This document shows positions 4,426 through 5,329 of a stretch of DNA of 5,329 nt, piece by piece. Below the pieces are notes generated by a model. It searched no databases and was not told the origin of the DNA. It saw nothing but the letters and a program-made list of their open reading frames with translations. Position 1 is the first letter of the stretch. The number at the start of each line of letters is the position of its first letter. Source of the stretch: Lysobacterales bacterium (GTDB taxonomy: Bacteria > Pseudomonadota > Gammaproteobacteria > Xanthomonadales > SZUA-36); the NCBI GenBank assembly GCA_026196445.1, contig JAPHTE010000505.1, positions 1-5,329 on the forward strand, written 5' to 3'. Position numbers and translations under genes: made by a program.

Positions 4426-5329
4426 CTAATTGGTTGTTGCGCTTGCGCAGGACGGTAATTTGTCCGGCCCCACGGTCTTTTTACGTGGCGGCAATATTGG
4501 AAACCGCTTGACGATGAATATGAACCCGACGACCTCTACGGACAGCAAACCGACGGATACCAGTACCTCGATCAGCGACGGGAAATAGACGTATCCCGCC
4601 GATGGATTAAAGCCGATAATCAATGCGTTGAAGCGGAGAACGGCGCCTCCCAGCAACAGGCAGGTGGCGGACAGGCCAAGCAACCTCGCATTGCCCCGCC
4701 ATCGCGGGTGGACCAGGATGATCAGGGGCAGTGCGAACAAGGCGTTCTCCAAAATGAACATGTTCATCCTCAACGGCGTCTCGCTGATCGCGATGAGTGC
4801 GTCGCGATATGCAAGGTCAGCAAAACGCACCACCAGGTAAATAGCCAGCGCCCAACGCATGACCGTGGCGAAACGCCGGTAGAGGTGTAACTCCAGCCTG
4901 CGGCCAAACCCCATCACGGTCATGGCACCCTCAAATATCACCACGGAGAATCCCATGATGATCGCCGAGGCCAGGAACAAGAAGCTGATCCATGGCGTCT
5001 GCCACAGCGGGGAAATCTTGTTGCCGGCGGCGACGATGACGGCGCCCAGACCGGACTGGTGCATGGTCGGCAGGACGATACCCAGGGAAATGATGACAAA
5101 CAGCCACTTGTTGAACTTCTTGAGTAACTCATGCTTGCCACCACACTCCAGCGCCGGCGGCACCAGTTCGATCCAGAGCACCAGCATGTAAAGCCCCATA
5201 CAGATGGCGATCTCGAACATGACCGAGTTCAGGTTGATGTTCCAGGGCAGCATGATCTGGTAGAAATTCCACCAGCGGCCGATGTCGATAAACGCGGACA
5301 AATTGGCCAATGTGTAGGCAAAGGCGCTG
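4426..5329 (-). CDS. hybB: HybB, NrfD/PsrC-family hydrogenase membrane subunit (5' end beyond window)
   Basis: This integral membrane subunit belongs to the NrfD/PsrC family. In hydrogenase-2 it pairs with HybA and passes electrons between the hydrogenase and the quinone pool. About 300 residues are visible and the frame runs open through the right edge. A TTG at 5310 is not the start, because conserved sequence continues upstream of it (SAFAYTL aligns with a helix of E. coli HybB). Roughly 90 N-terminal residues are missing by comparison with the 392-residue E. coli protein. Shared landmarks are DIGRWWN, NSVMFE, LPTMHQSGLGAVIVAAG, SPLWQT, MGFSVVIFEG, FNPSAGYVYFPS and a C-terminal PILPP. About seven hydrophobic helices are seen. 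The last 20 residues are a polar tail without conservation that I can recognise. It is co-transcribed with hybC and hybD in the same order as the E. coli hybOABCD operon, implying hybO and hybA further right. Confidence 0.95.
   Translation of the reverse strand, partial: SAFAYTLANLSAFIDIGRWWNFYQIMLPWNINLNSVMFEIAICMGLYMLVLWIELVPPALECGGKHELLKKFNKWLFVIISLGIVLPTMHQSGLGAVIVAAGNKISPLWQTPWISFLFLASAIIMGFSVVIFEGAMTVMGFGRRLELHLYRRFATVMRWALAIYLVVRFADLAYRDALIAISETPLRMNMFILENALFALPLIILVHPRWRGNARLLGLSATCLLLGGAVLRFNALIIGFNPSAGYVYFPSLIEVLVSVGLLSVEVVGFIFIVKRFPILPPRKKTVGPDKLPSCASATTN

Noticed and set aside
5310..5329. TTG at 5310 as the true start of hybB
   Set aside because: The frame and similarity to E. 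coli HybB continue to the window edge, and about 90 residues would be missing.

Overview
The window looks like chromosomal DNA of a hydrogen-metabolising proteobacterium, most likely a gammaproteobacterium. The main evidence is the close match of three minus-strand genes to the enterobacterial hydrogenase-2 system (HybB, HybC, HybD, as I recall those sequences). The dksA-type gene is a two-cysteine form resembling both alphaproteobacterial DksA and Pseudomonas DksA2, so the class assignment is an inference.

Layout. Positions 1-485 carry no convincing gene. They hold a long imperfect inverted repeat (53-166), three copies of a 23-base repeat core, and a run of small hairpins. dksA (486-908, minus) follows. 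An AT-rich divergent intergenic region (909-1080) separates it from yidD (1081-1299, plus). A nickel/cobalt permease gene (about 1412-2128, plus) lies downstream of yidD in the same direction. From 2142 to the right edge, the minus strand carries hybB (cut by the window edge), hybC and hybD, transcribed in that order towards the permease. The permease and hybD converge with only 13 bases between their stop codons.

How the genes work together. HybC is the catalytic [NiFe] subunit of a membrane-bound hydrogenase. HybB is the integral membrane partner that links the complex to the quinone pool. HybD is the endopeptidase that trims the HybC C-terminus once nickel is inserted. The neighbouring permease has a nickel-binding signature and a histidine-rich loop, and probably supplies the metal. 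The small subunit (HybO), the ferredoxin-like HybA and the N-terminus of HybB would be expected just beyond the right edge. DksA and YidD are housekeeping functions with no evident link to hydrogen metabolism.

I see no undescribed multi-gene system here. The least explained part is the repeat-rich first 450 bases. The other points of interest are the zinc-finger-depleted DksA and a yidD gene away from its usual rpmH-rnpA-yidC neighbourhood.
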